Assembly (NCBI GenBank): GCA_964617665.1
Contig: CAZUAH010000323.1
Location: forward strand, 1-15,236
From: JADHUC01 sp964617665
GTDB lineage: Bacteria > Planctomycetota > Planctomycetia > Pirellulales > Pirellulaceae
DNA: 15,236 nt
Direction of reading: 5' to 3'
Positions 7,759 through 14,875 of this stretch are shown here, piece by piece. The position numbers were made by a program, and so were the translations under genes. Position 1 is the first letter of the stretch. Each line of letters begins with the position of its first letter. The notes beneath the pieces are model-generated. The model saw only the letters and a program-made list of their open reading frames with translations. It searched no databases and had not been told where the DNA came from.

Positions 7759-9363
7759 ATGAACCCTGCAAACCGAATTCTATGTCGTTTCACACATTTG
7801 GTTGCGTGCTCTGCAATCGCGTGCGCTGGTTTCTGTGCCGGTGAAGAATACGAGTTGGATAATCCGGCGAAACTTGAGGCCGTCACGCAGCAATTGGCCA
7901 CGCCGGTGTTGATTCGTAACGAGCACAACACGCTCCTGCGGCTGAGCATCAATTCGAGAGAGCCGTTCGTGCAGCTCGAGTCGATCACAGTATCGCTGGA
8001 AGGTGGAAGTGATCTCGAATCGCTTCAATTCTATTTCACGGGTGATGGGACAGGATTCTCCAGCGAGAAGCCCTTTGGCGAACGAATGTGGCCGGAGAGG
8101 ACGATCGTCTGCAAGGGCCACGTGCGGCTGAACGCCGGGGCAAATCAGTTCTGGCTGTCCTGCCGCGTGCGGGCCGACGCAGACTTGTCACACAAGGTCG
8201 ATGCGACGGTGACTGGCGTTGAAACAACGGCCGGTCGCATCGCGCCGCGCGACGATACCCCGGGAGTCCGCAAACGCATCGGCATTGCGCTGCGACGACA
8301 TTGGGATGACGGCGTGCACACATACCGCATCCCGGCGCTGGCCACGACGCCGAAGGGTACACTGCTGTGCGTATACGACATGCGGCGGCGGATGGGACGT
8401 GATTTGCAGGAGGACATCGACATCGGCCTGCTACGCAGCACAAACGGCGGGCGCACCTGGGACGCTCAGCAAGTCATCATTGACATGGGCACGTACGGCG
8501 GTCTGCCGCAAGAGGTGAACGGGGTCAGCGACCCTGGGATCATCGTAGATCCGGCGACGGGCGAAGTGTTTTGTTTCGCGGTGTGGATGAATGGCAAGGC
8601 CGGCACGCACCAGTGGAACAAGGGCGGATCGGAGCCGGGCTTCGAGATCGGCAAAAGCGCGCAGTTCATGATGGTGCGATCGCAAAACGACGGGCAGACC
8701 TGGACGAAGCCGCAGAACATGACGCGCGCGTGGAAAGATGCGGAGTGGATCCTGTACGCACCATCGCCGCAGCAGGGCGTCGCTTTGAAGGACGGTACGT
8801 TGGTGATGCCTACACAGGGCCGCGACGCGCGAGATCAGCATTTTTCAAACCTACTCATCAGCCGCGACCATGGAAAAACATGGGCGGTCAGCCCGGCGGC
8901 ATCGTTTGGCAATACCGAGTGTCAGGCGGTCCAGTTGGCTGACGGTTCCATCCTGCTGAACTGCCGCACGGGGAGGCCGACGAAGTTCCGAACCGTGGCC
9001 GTGACCCGCGACCTCGGCGAAACGTGGACGCCGCACCCAACGAACCGCAATGGTCTGATCGAGCCGAACTGTAACGGCAGCCTGTACCGGTTCGACTACC
9101 GCGACAACGGTACATCGAAATCCGTGCTGCTGTTCGCAAATCCGCACTCGCAGCAAGCTCGGACGCACCACAGCATCCAGGTGAGCTTCGACGAGGGCAA
9201 GACGTGGCCGGAAACGCACCGACTGCTGCTCGACGAAGGCCGCGGCGCCGGCTACCCGAGCCTGAGCCGAGTCGACGACAAACACATCGGGATTGTGTAC
9301 GAAGGCAGCGGATCTCACTTGGTGTTTGAGAAGATCTCGATTGACGAGTTGCTAAAGCGGTGA
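7759..9363 (+). CDS. Secreted exo-alpha-sialidase (GH33-type, BNR repeats)
   Basis: A 534-residue protein with a strong AGAGGAT site before ATG 7759. Residues 1-28 are a signal peptide (CAGFCAG before EEYELD). Residues about 45-155 resemble the N-terminal beta domain found before BNR-repeat neuraminidases. The six-bladed propeller follows: Arg190 in the YRIPAL motif (189-194), and five Asp boxes, STNGGRTW (227-234), SQNDGQTW (308-315), SRDHGKTW (368-375), TRDLGETW (416-423) and SFDEGKTW (476-483). Candidate active-site residues are Arg190, Arg403 or Arg406 and Arg468 as the carboxylate-binding triad, Glu388 in TECQAVQLADGS, and Tyr499 in GAGYPSLS as nucleophile. The protein cleaves terminal sialic acid or a related nonulosonate from glycans. 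No sialic-acid transport or catabolic genes are in the window, so released sugar use, or another substrate, is unresolved. Confidence 0.92.
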   Translation: MNPANRILCRFTHLVACSAIACAGFCAGEEYELDNPAKLEAVTQQLATPVLIRNEHNTLLRLSINSREPFVQLESITVSLEGGSDLESLQFYFTGDGTGFSSEKPFGERMWPERTIVCKGHVRLNAGANQFWLSCRVRADADLSHKVDATVTGVETTAGRIAPRDDTPGVRKRIGIALRRHWDDGVHTYRIPALATTPKGTLLCVYDMRRRMGRDLQEDIDIGLLRSTNGGRTWDAQQVIIDMGTYGGLPQEVNGVSDPGIIVDPATGEVFCFAVWMNGKAGTHQWNKGGSEPGFEIGKSAQFMMVRSQNDGQTWTKPQNMTRAWKDAEWILYAPSPQQGVALKDGTLVMPTQGRDARDQHFSNLLISRDHGKTWAVSPAASFGNTECQAVQLADGSILLNCRTGRPTKFRTVAVTRDLGETWTPHPTNRNGLIEPNCNGSLYRFDYRDNGTSKSVLLFANPHSQQARTHHSIQVSFDEGKTWPETHRLLLDEGRGAGYPSLSRVDDKHIGIVYEGSGSHLVFEKISIDELLKR

Positions 9364-9507
9364 GCCCGTTGCAGACAACCTTTGCTATTGAGTCGACGAG
9401 TGGTTACAACGGATATCCGTCTAAGCCGGAACATCGATGATATTGTTTGGGCGTTGGGTACTCCATCATTTGCAGAGATGGAATCAGCAAGACGCAGGAG
9501 AACGAAG

Positions 9508-10548
9508 ATGATACGCTTTGTGCATCGTCAATTGGCTGGCTTGGTGATCGCGATGATATTGTCTACGACCGCTTTTGGCGACGAACCTTTGACACTCGAT
9601 AACGTGCCGTCCCTTGACGCGAATCGACCTGACGAACCCATCCGTAGCAAGTTCTCTATGGAAGCCGCGGTTCGCTTCCTGGATGCTGCTGCATTGAACT
9701 GGCAAAAGGATCGCAAATGTTTTGCCTGTCACTCGGACTATGCATTTTTATTCACCCGCCCTTTGGTTTCCTGGCAGGTACCAGCGCATAAACAGATTCG
9801 GGCAAACCTCGAACGTCGCGCCGAGAAACCTCAGACAGGAAAACACCGTGTCACGAAGACGGCGATGGCAGCGTCGGTGTTGGCCCAGAATGACGCACTG
9901 ACCACGGGCAAATTGCACGCGATCACCCGCGAGGCACTGGACCGCATGTGGACGATGCAACGCGAGGACGGTGGATTCGACTGGATGAAGTATGCCCAGC
10001 CGCCTTCCGAGATCGACGACCACTACGGAGTGACCATGATTGCGATCGGAGTTGGGGTTGCCCCAGATGGCTATGCGGAAACGCCGGCTGCGAAGGCTGG
10101 TCTGGAGAAGATCCGCGCGTATTTCAAGAACAATCCTCCCGCCAACCTGCACCATCGTGCCATGAAACTCGTGGTTTCGTTGCACCTGAACGGGATCATG
10201 ACGGAGACCGAGCGGCAGCAGGTTGTCAAGGACGTGTTCGCACTTCAGAAGCCAGCCGGCGGCTGGGGAGTAGTCACGTTTGGCAACTGGGAACGGTCGG
10301 ACGACAAACCGCGGGATATGGAATCGAGCGACGGCTACGGAACCGGTTTTGCGATCTACGTTCTACGAAAGGCAGGCGTTCCGGCCAACGATCCGCGAAT
10401 CCAGAAAGGGATCGGTTGGCTGAAGACCCATCAGCGCGAGAGCGGTCGCTGGTTTACGAGATCCATGTGGAAGGACAGCAAACACTACATCACTCACTCT
10501 GGCACGGCATATGCCGTCCTGGCTCTGGCGATGTGTGGCGAGAAGTGA
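9508..10548 (+). CDS. Exported terpene-cyclase-like toroid protein with CxxCH motif
   Basis: A 346-residue protein. The frame is open to 9382, but ATG 9508 follows an AGGAG ribosome site and begins a signal peptide (hydrophobic 9-22, cleavage near AFGDE), so it is the chosen start. Residues 50-345 are helical repeats of the prenyltransferase/squalene-oxidase type, with QW-like turns QREDGGFDW (151-159), QKPAGGWG (247-254) and QRESGRWF (309-316). The DxDD catalytic motif of squalene-hopene cyclases is absent, so cyclase activity is unlikely. CFACH (71-75) is a perfect single c-type haem attachment motif in an exported protein. Such toroid proteins are frequent in planctomycetes with no known function. 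Either haem attachment, metal binding or a structural disulfide could use the motif. It is 144 bases downstream of the sialidase and convergent with the DUF1559 gene. Confidence 0.85.
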   Translation: MIRFVHRQLAGLVIAMILSTTAFGDEPLTLDNVPSLDANRPDEPIRSKFSMEAAVRFLDAAALNWQKDRKCFACHSDYAFLFTRPLVSWQVPAHKQIRANLERRAEKPQTGKHRVTKTAMAASVLAQNDALTTGKLHAITREALDRMWTMQREDGGFDWMKYAQPPSEIDDHYGVTMIAIGVGVAPDGYAETPAAKAGLEKIRAYFKNNPPANLHHRAMKLVVSLHLNGIMTETERQQVVKDVFALQKPAGGWGVVTFGNWERSDDKPRDMESSDGYGTGFAIYVLRKAGVPANDPRIQKGIGWLKTHQRESGRWFTRSMWKDSKHYITHSGTAYAVLALAMCGEK

Positions 10549-10549
10549 T

Positions 10550-10571
10550 GCGAGGGCTTTTGAAACCTCGC
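10550..10571 (+). terminator. Stem-loop just after the toroid gene stop
   Basis: GCGAGG (10550-10555) pairs perfectly with CCTCGC (10566-10571) around a 10-base loop. It begins two bases after the TGA. No T tract follows, so termination is only suggested by position. Confidence 0.35.
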
Positions 10572-10645
10572 GGCGGCCAGCCATAGACCCGCGCCGAGTG
10601 TTGGCGACGTTTTGGAGTACACGCGACTCAGATACAAATCAGGAG

Positions 10646-10672
10646 GACAAAACCGGCAACTAGGGTTTTGTC
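10646..10672 (+). terminator. Second hairpin in the convergent gap, followed by T-rich DNA
   Basis: GACAAAACC (10646-10654) pairs perfectly with GGTTTTGTC (10664-10672) around a 9-base loop. The region up to 10685 is T-rich (CTTTGTTTT), so it may end transcription of the upstream gene. The stem is AT-rich and modest in strength. Confidence 0.4.
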
Positions 10673-10683
10673 AACGCTTTGTT

Positions 10684-10756
10684 TTAGGGTAGTGGATCTT
10701 GCCAAAGATCCTCACACCAAGGGATCTTTGGCAAGATCCACTACGGCCAACCCTAA
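10684..10756. repeat. Large nested palindrome (REP-like element candidate)
   Basis: A perfect 23-bp inverted repeat occupies 10689-10711 and 10722-10744, with a 10-base centre TCACACCAAG. Each arm holds its own 7-bp palindrome with a 4-base centre: GGATCTT/AAGATCC at 10694-10711 and at 10722-10739, so the unit can fold as one long hairpin or as two smaller ones. An outer TTAGGG (10684-10689) and CCCTAA (10751-10756) extends the symmetry across a bulge. The unit sits between convergent genes. It could be a bidirectional terminator or a dispersed extragenic palindrome; only its copy number in the genome would tell. Confidence 0.7.
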
Positions 10757-10790
10757 TTCTTAGGTCTGACAGAGCACTAGGGCGCCAGAC

Positions 10791-11807
10791 TCAAGTTCCC
10801 GATGGGACTACTTCGCCACCTGCTCGCGTGGCCAGTGCTCGCCACGAGGTGAGATCGATTGAATCGTCGATGGTTCGCACTGATCCGTCGACCAATGCGA
10901 CTTGTACGACGCCGGGGTGGAAGCTGCGGGACGTCACGATTGCGAAAGTTGGATGTCCGGCCGAGCCGTCGCGGCCTTCTTGCCACGAGTTGTAGTCGGC
11001 GTCGACCGTCTGGCCGCCGGTCGTGTAGGGGACAAATGTGTTTGGTGTCAGCGTGGCTGTAAAACCGGTGTGGTGTACTCGGCCGTCCGGCCATTCGGTG
11101 TGTCCCGTGCCCTTGAATTGCACGCCTGACGCGACAATCACCGCGGCCTCGTCGGCCGTGTTGGGGATCGTGGTCGTGGGCGGACCGCCGTTTCGCATGT
11201 ACTTCTGCCACGCCTTCACTTCTGCCACGAGCAGCGTATTGCTTGTTCCGTCGAGGAAGCTGCTGAACGGCAAGTGGCTGTTCGGATAGAAGGCGCCGTC
11301 GCCGCCGCGACGCGTTGCCGGATCGAATACGAACCACGTCCCGAGATTGAAGCCGTAGGTCGTGGCATAGAGGTGTACTTTGCCGCCACCTGGATCTCGG
11401 ACGTTGTCCGCTTCAGCATCGCTCGGGCACGCATAGACCGGTATGCGCAGCTTGTCGATGGCCGATTGGTAGTCCCAGGCCACGTTGATGTCCACGTTGT
11501 TGTACAAATCGGCCTGTTCCAGGAAGTGAAGAATCCTACCGTGAACGCCCCACGAACCGTTGTTGCCGGTCGACGTCACGTTCAAGTTCACGACCGCGCT
11601 AGCTGGCATCGCGCGGTATGTGCCTTCGTAGTTGTGGATGGCCAGTGCAAGTTGTTTCAGGTTGTTCTTGCACTGCGTCCGTCGTGCAGCTTCGCGCGCC
11701 ATCTGAACTGCCGGCAACAGCAGGGCCACGAGCATCCCAATGATGGCGATGACCACCAGTAGCTCGACAAGAGTAAACGCACGTCGTTGTCGGTGAGTGT
11801 CTCTCAC
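10791..11807 (-). CDS. DUF1559 prepilin-type protein
   Basis: A 338-residue protein starting at GTG 11807, with GAGG six bases upstream. The N terminus RRAFTLVELLVVIAIIGMLVALLLPAVQ (8-35) is a type IV prepilin/pseudopilin signal: basic leader, cleavage before Phe11, Glu at +5 (Glu15) and a long hydrophobic helix. The residue before the cut is Ala10 rather than the usual Gly. The rest fits DUF1559: AREAARRTQCKNNLKQLALAIHNYEGTYRAMP (38-68), FLDGTSNTLLVAE (184-196), and a C-terminal H-X9-DG motif (His297, Asp307-Gly308). The family is greatly expanded in planctomycetes; its members are thought to be exported by a type II-like pathway and localised to the envelope, but their role is undefined. 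The gene lies downstream of the second toroid gene on the same strand with a 137-base gap. Confidence 0.93.
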   Translation of the reverse strand: MRDTHRQRRAFTLVELLVVIAIIGMLVALLLPAVQMAREAARRTQCKNNLKQLALAIHNYEGTYRAMPASAVVNLNVTSTGNNGSWGVHGRILHFLEQADLYNNVDINVAWDYQSAIDKLRIPVYACPSDAEADNVRDPGGGKVHLYATTYGFNLGTWFVFDPATRRGGDGAFYPNSHLPFSSFLDGTSNTLLVAEVKAWQKYMRNGGPPTTTIPNTADEAAVIVASGVQFKGTGHTEWPDGRVHHTGFTATLTPNTFVPYTTGGQTVDADYNSWQEGRDGSAGHPTFAIVTSRSFHPGVVQVALVDGSVRTIDDSIDLTSWRALATRAGGEVVPSGT

Positions 11808-11859
11808 TGTTGCCTCTTCTCATGTTCCGATTGGATGAAATAACAAGGTGGGTATAAAA

Positions 11860-11930
11860 CGGGAGGGCGAAGCTTCTGCTGAGCCAAGTTCGGTGCGCAA
11901 ACTCCAACTCGGCAGTGCTCCGCTCTCCCG
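11860..11930 (-). terminator. Possible terminator or attenuator between toroid and DUF1559 genes
   Basis: On the minus strand CGGGAGAGCG (11930-11921) pairs with CGCCCTCCCG (11869-11860) with one mismatch in ten, spanning a 51-base loop, and is followed directly by TTTTATA. It starts about 15 bases after the toroid stop. The long loop makes it weaker than a classical intrinsic terminator; it may reduce read-through to the DUF1559 gene. Confidence 0.3.
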
Positions 11931-11944
11931 GTGTTCCGGTTTAC

Positions 11945-13072
11945 CTATTCCGGCGTGTGCGGTTTGCAGTAAGCGAGGGCCAACAGTGCGTAGCCGGTGA
12001 CCAAACTCGCGTCCCCTTCCAACCAACGAGCATTCTCGTTCGTCCACGAACCGTCCGGCTGCTGACGTTTGGCCAGTTCGGCGACGAGTTCGGCTCGCCA
12101 GTTGTGCGTTCGCCCTTGGTCGTCGACCAGCACGTCCTGACTGACGGCGTCCAGAGCCTTGGCAAACAGGTGGTAGTAATAGTACAACCCCGCGTCGCCC
12201 ATGCCCGGGTTGGATTTCGTGTCGTAGTGTTTGCGTATCCACTCGACCGCTGCTTTCACGCGTGGATCGTCTGGACCCACGCCAGCGTACAGCAAGCTTT
12301 TCAAACCGGCATAGGTCATCGAACCGTAGCTGCGCAAACCGCCGTTGGCCGTTTCACCCGCCTGACTGGATCCGCCCGCCGCCGGTGTGTAGTAGAATCC
12401 GCCGTCCGGATTCTTTGCAGCGAACGGCGTCGTGTTGTGCTCGGTCTCCAAGTTTTGGCACCGCGAGATGAAGATCAACGCCCGTTGTATGGCATCGCTG
12501 TCGGCGTCGTTGCCGGCCGCCCGGAGTGCGTCGACCAGAAAGCCCGTATTCGACATGTCGGGACGCTTGTGCTTGCCGTAACCACCGCCGCCAAAGGCAG
12601 GATCAGACGGGTCCTTCCCTTCGTCTTCGCCCCACTGAAGGCCCTTGACGAACGCGTCCGCTCGTTTGATCAGCCGATCGTAACGGCCGTCGACGTTGGC
12701 CTCGGAGAAACAGAGGATGCCCAAACAGGTCTCGTAGTTGCGGTACAGCGTCCCGGGCTGGTAGATCCCACCATCCGGCTGAACAAACTGCTTGAGGTAT
12801 TCCAGGCTTCGCGCCACCTGTGGGTCCTGCGGTGTGCGGCCATGCCGCAGCAAAGCCGTGGTCGCCAGCGACGTCACTCCCGTGCCGACGTAGCTGCTGT
12901 AGGACCCCTCGTCCGATTGCCCCTTCAGTTGCAGGTACTCAATCGCCGCTCCGACCGTCTTTTCGTAGACCTTGGCGTCAAGTTTTGGGAGGCTGGAAGG
13001 AGCTGAGGCGAATGAGAGCGTTGATGCCAGGAGCACTGCCCCAGCCGCTACTACAGGACCAAATGAACGCAT
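11945..13072 (-). CDS. Exported prenyltransferase/squalene-oxidase-repeat toroid protein
   Basis: A 375-residue protein. The frame extends upstream to 13276, but ATG 13072 follows an AGGAG site and opens a signal peptide (hydrophobic 6-22, cleavage near SFASA), so the longer start is rejected. Residues 35-370 are alpha-hairpin repeats of the terpene-cyclase type, with QW-like turns QPDGGIY (98-104), NPDGGFYYTP (221-230) and QQPDGSWTN (337-345), and an AFGGGGYGKHKRPDMSNTGFLVDAL segment (159-183) typical of the planctomycete exported toroid group. No DxDD cyclase acid motif or prenyl-substrate signature is seen, so I expect a non-cyclase role, perhaps binding. Cys residues are scattered and no CxxCH occurs, unlike the toroid protein at 9508. 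It is divergent from the sensor kinase and upstream of the DUF1559 gene. Confidence 0.85.
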   Translation of the reverse strand: MRSFGPVVAAGAVLLASTLSFASAPSSLPKLDAKVYEKTVGAAIEYLQLKGQSDEGSYSSYVGTGVTSLATTALLRHGRTPQDPQVARSLEYLKQFVQPDGGIYQPGTLYRNYETCLGILCFSEANVDGRYDRLIKRADAFVKGLQWGEDEGKDPSDPAFGGGGYGKHKRPDMSNTGFLVDALRAAGNDADSDAIQRALIFISRCQNLETEHNTTPFAAKNPDGGFYYTPAAGGSSQAGETANGGLRSYGSMTYAGLKSLLYAGVGPDDPRVKAAVEWIRKHYDTKSNPGMGDAGLYYYYHLFAKALDAVSQDVLVDDQGRTHNWRAELVAELAKRQQPDGSWTNENARWLEGDASLVTGYALLALAYCKPHTPE

Positions 13073-13442
13073 GCTGTTTCTCCTGTTCGTGATGCCATCC
13101 GAATGCGCGGACCGTGAGCGTCGGTTGTTTCTGAAGCAAGCAACGTCCGTGCCAATTGCTGAAAATGGCGTCGGCGGGACGTTGCGGTGTCGCACGGCAC
13201 GCCAAAAATGTCGAAAAACACAGGCATCTGATGGCTTCCCAAAGAGAAGAAGAACTTCTCTCCTGTGCCAGGCCACAAGCCGTAAGAAGTTGGCAATGGC
13301 GATTCCCTCGACACCACTGTCGATGGAATCGACAGCGCGATGGTCGTTTTGTTACTCGTGCCCCGTCCGTCGGTTTGATTGAACGGTCGCAACATCGGGT
13401 TTATTATGAGGTGAATCCCTTTTGTCGCCCTCGGAGAAAATA
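13073..13442. other. 370-base divergent control region without a gene
   Basis: No supported coding sequence lies between the toroid start and the kinase start. The frames open here are extensions of neighbouring genes or antisense to them and have no ribosome sites. The region must hold both promoters; palindromes at 13300-13335 are the only clear structure. A TTTATTATG stretch near 13400 could be part of a kinase promoter, but no paired -35 box is convincing. Confidence 0.5.
13300..13335. promoter_or_regulatory. Overlapping, mutually exclusive palindromes upstream of the kinase
   Basis: Two inverted repeats share bases. The first pairs 13300-13313 with 13318-13331 (13 of 14 matches, 4-base loop). 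The second, CTGTCGAT/ATCGACAG, pairs 13317-13324 with 13328-13335 perfectly around GGA. A single strand can form only one at a time. It lies about 110 bases before the kinase ATG and about 230 from the toroid start. It could be an operator with alternately oriented GTCGA half-sites or a leader switch; neither is proven. Confidence 0.45.
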
Positions 13443-14819
13443 ATGCGCCGGCCGTTGCGTAATCAGATCATCATGCCCATGGCCCTGGTGATGTTGGGCA
13501 CACTGGTCGGTGCGAGCGTATTGAACGCTTGGTTGTCGGCGCGTCGAGTACGAGCGCAGATCGAACGTCAATTGCGCGACGTAACGCAGACCTTGGCCGA
13601 ATCAGGCTTCATTTTGACCGAGACCGTCTTGCGGCAAATGCAAGGGCTGTCTGGCGCGGACTTCATGCTGACAGACGACTCGAATGCAATCCTGGCCTCC
13701 AGTATGACCAGGAACGTTCTCTCTCAGCTTCCTCGTCAGGAGCCGACGGACCAGTGGAGCCAGCTAACGTTGGGAGCCCCCATCCGAATCGACGACGGAC
13801 GCTACTTCTACGCCGTGGTCCGCATGCGACGACCGAGCGTCCCCAGGCAAGATGGTGTGCTCCACATTCTGTACCCGGAACAGAGCTATCGCGAAGCGTG
13901 GCAGGGCGCTGTATTCCCGCCATTGGTTGTCGGTGGTGTTTCACTCGTCTTGGTAATCGCGTTGGCTGCCGTCATCGCGTCCCGAGTGAGTCGACCATTG
14001 GCCCGGCTTCGCGGGCAGGTCGAGCACATTGCAGAAGGTGAATTTCAACCGTTGCCGCTCCCCAGCCGAGATGACGAAGTGCTGGATTTGGCCAAGTCGA
14101 TCAACCGCATGGCGGACATGTTGGCCCGATACGAAGAAGAAGTCCGCACGAACGAACGCCTGCGCACGCTAGGGCAACTCGGCAGCGGTATGGCTCATCA
14201 AATGCGCAATTCCGTGACCGGCTGCCGCATGGCCTTGGACCTTCACCACCGGGAGTGCTCATCGCAAGGCGATTCGGAGAGCCTTGACGTGGCCGCTCGG
14301 CAACTCGCACTGATGGAGAAGTACTTGCAGCGATTTCTGTCGCTCGGACACGCGTCGCCAAAACCACACGAACAGGTCGATATAGTGCAGCTTGTCGACA
14401 ACGTATTGCCCTTGGTACGCCCAGCCGCTCGCCACGTTGACGTCGAATTGCGGTGGGCGGCGTCGGACGAGCCGTGTATCATACGAGGGGATGTCGACGC
14501 ATTAGAGCAGCTCGCCATCAACTTGCTGCTGAACGCAATCGAGGCTGCAACGCCGGCCGACGAGCGACGAGTGATCGTAAACGTGCGTCCTTCATCCACT
14601 GGCGAGTTCACTGTAGAGATCCTTGACTCAGGGAATGGTCCCGCCCCGGAGATTCAAGACTCTCTGTTCGATCCGTTTGTCACCAACAAAGCCGACGGCA
14701 CCGGCCTCGGCCTGTCGGTCGCGAGCGAAATTGCCGAACAACATGGTGGAAAAATCAGTTGGGAGCGTCGCGACGGGATGACGTATTTCTTGGTTGACTT
14801 TCCTGCCACAGACCAATAG
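13443..14819 (+). CDS. Membrane sensor histidine kinase (HAMP, HisKA-like, HATPase)
   Basis: A 458-residue protein. TTG 13422 is in frame, but ATG 13443 sits seven bases after GGAG and is preferred. Two membrane helices (about 13-33 and 158-180) enclose a periplasmic sensor of roughly 125 residues. HAMP follows (about 181-235), then the phosphorylated helix with the H box GMAHQMRNSVTG (249-260; His252), in which Gln replaces the usual acidic residue after His. The ATPase domain has the N box QLAINLLLNAIEAAT (356-370), DSGNG (395-399), an F box DPFVTNKADGTG and the G2 box GTGLGLS (419-425). The protein should autophosphorylate on His252 in response to an envelope signal and pass phosphate to the response regulator 56 bases downstream, as in NtrB-type systems. 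Ligand unknown. Confidence 0.92.
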   Translation: MRRPLRNQIIMPMALVMLGTLVGASVLNAWLSARRVRAQIERQLRDVTQTLAESGFILTETVLRQMQGLSGADFMLTDDSNAILASSMTRNVLSQLPRQEPTDQWSQLTLGAPIRIDDGRYFYAVVRMRRPSVPRQDGVLHILYPEQSYREAWQGAVFPPLVVGGVSLVLVIALAAVIASRVSRPLARLRGQVEHIAEGEFQPLPLPSRDDEVLDLAKSINRMADMLARYEEEVRTNERLRTLGQLGSGMAHQMRNSVTGCRMALDLHHRECSSQGDSESLDVAARQLALMEKYLQRFLSLGHASPKPHEQVDIVQLVDNVLPLVRPAARHVDVELRWAASDEPCIIRGDVDALEQLAINLLLNAIEAATPADERRVIVNVRPSSTGEFTVEILDSGNGPAPEIQDSLFDPFVTNKADGTGLGLSVASEIAEQHGGKISWERRDGMTYFLVDFPATDQ

Positions 14820-14875
14820 TACTCGTATTTTCTTCTGTCAGTCGTCCATTGCCTTCTCTCGCGTGGAGATTCTCT

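Noticed and set aside
10684..10756. Telomere-like TTAGGG/CCCTAA
   Set aside because: Single copies forming the outer part of a palindrome, not a tandem array.
11915..13006. Plus-strand open frame of 363 codons
   Set aside because: Antisense shadow of the second toroid gene; residue composition is Arg/Val-rich and without domain pattern.
9508..13072. Squalene-hopene or other terpene biosynthesis cluster
   Set aside because: Both toroid proteins are exported, lack the DxDD motif and have no isoprenoid genes nearby.
13073..13276. Longer N terminus for the second toroid protein
   Set aside because: The ATG at 13072 has an AGGAG site and begins a clean signal peptide; the upstream extension would bury it.
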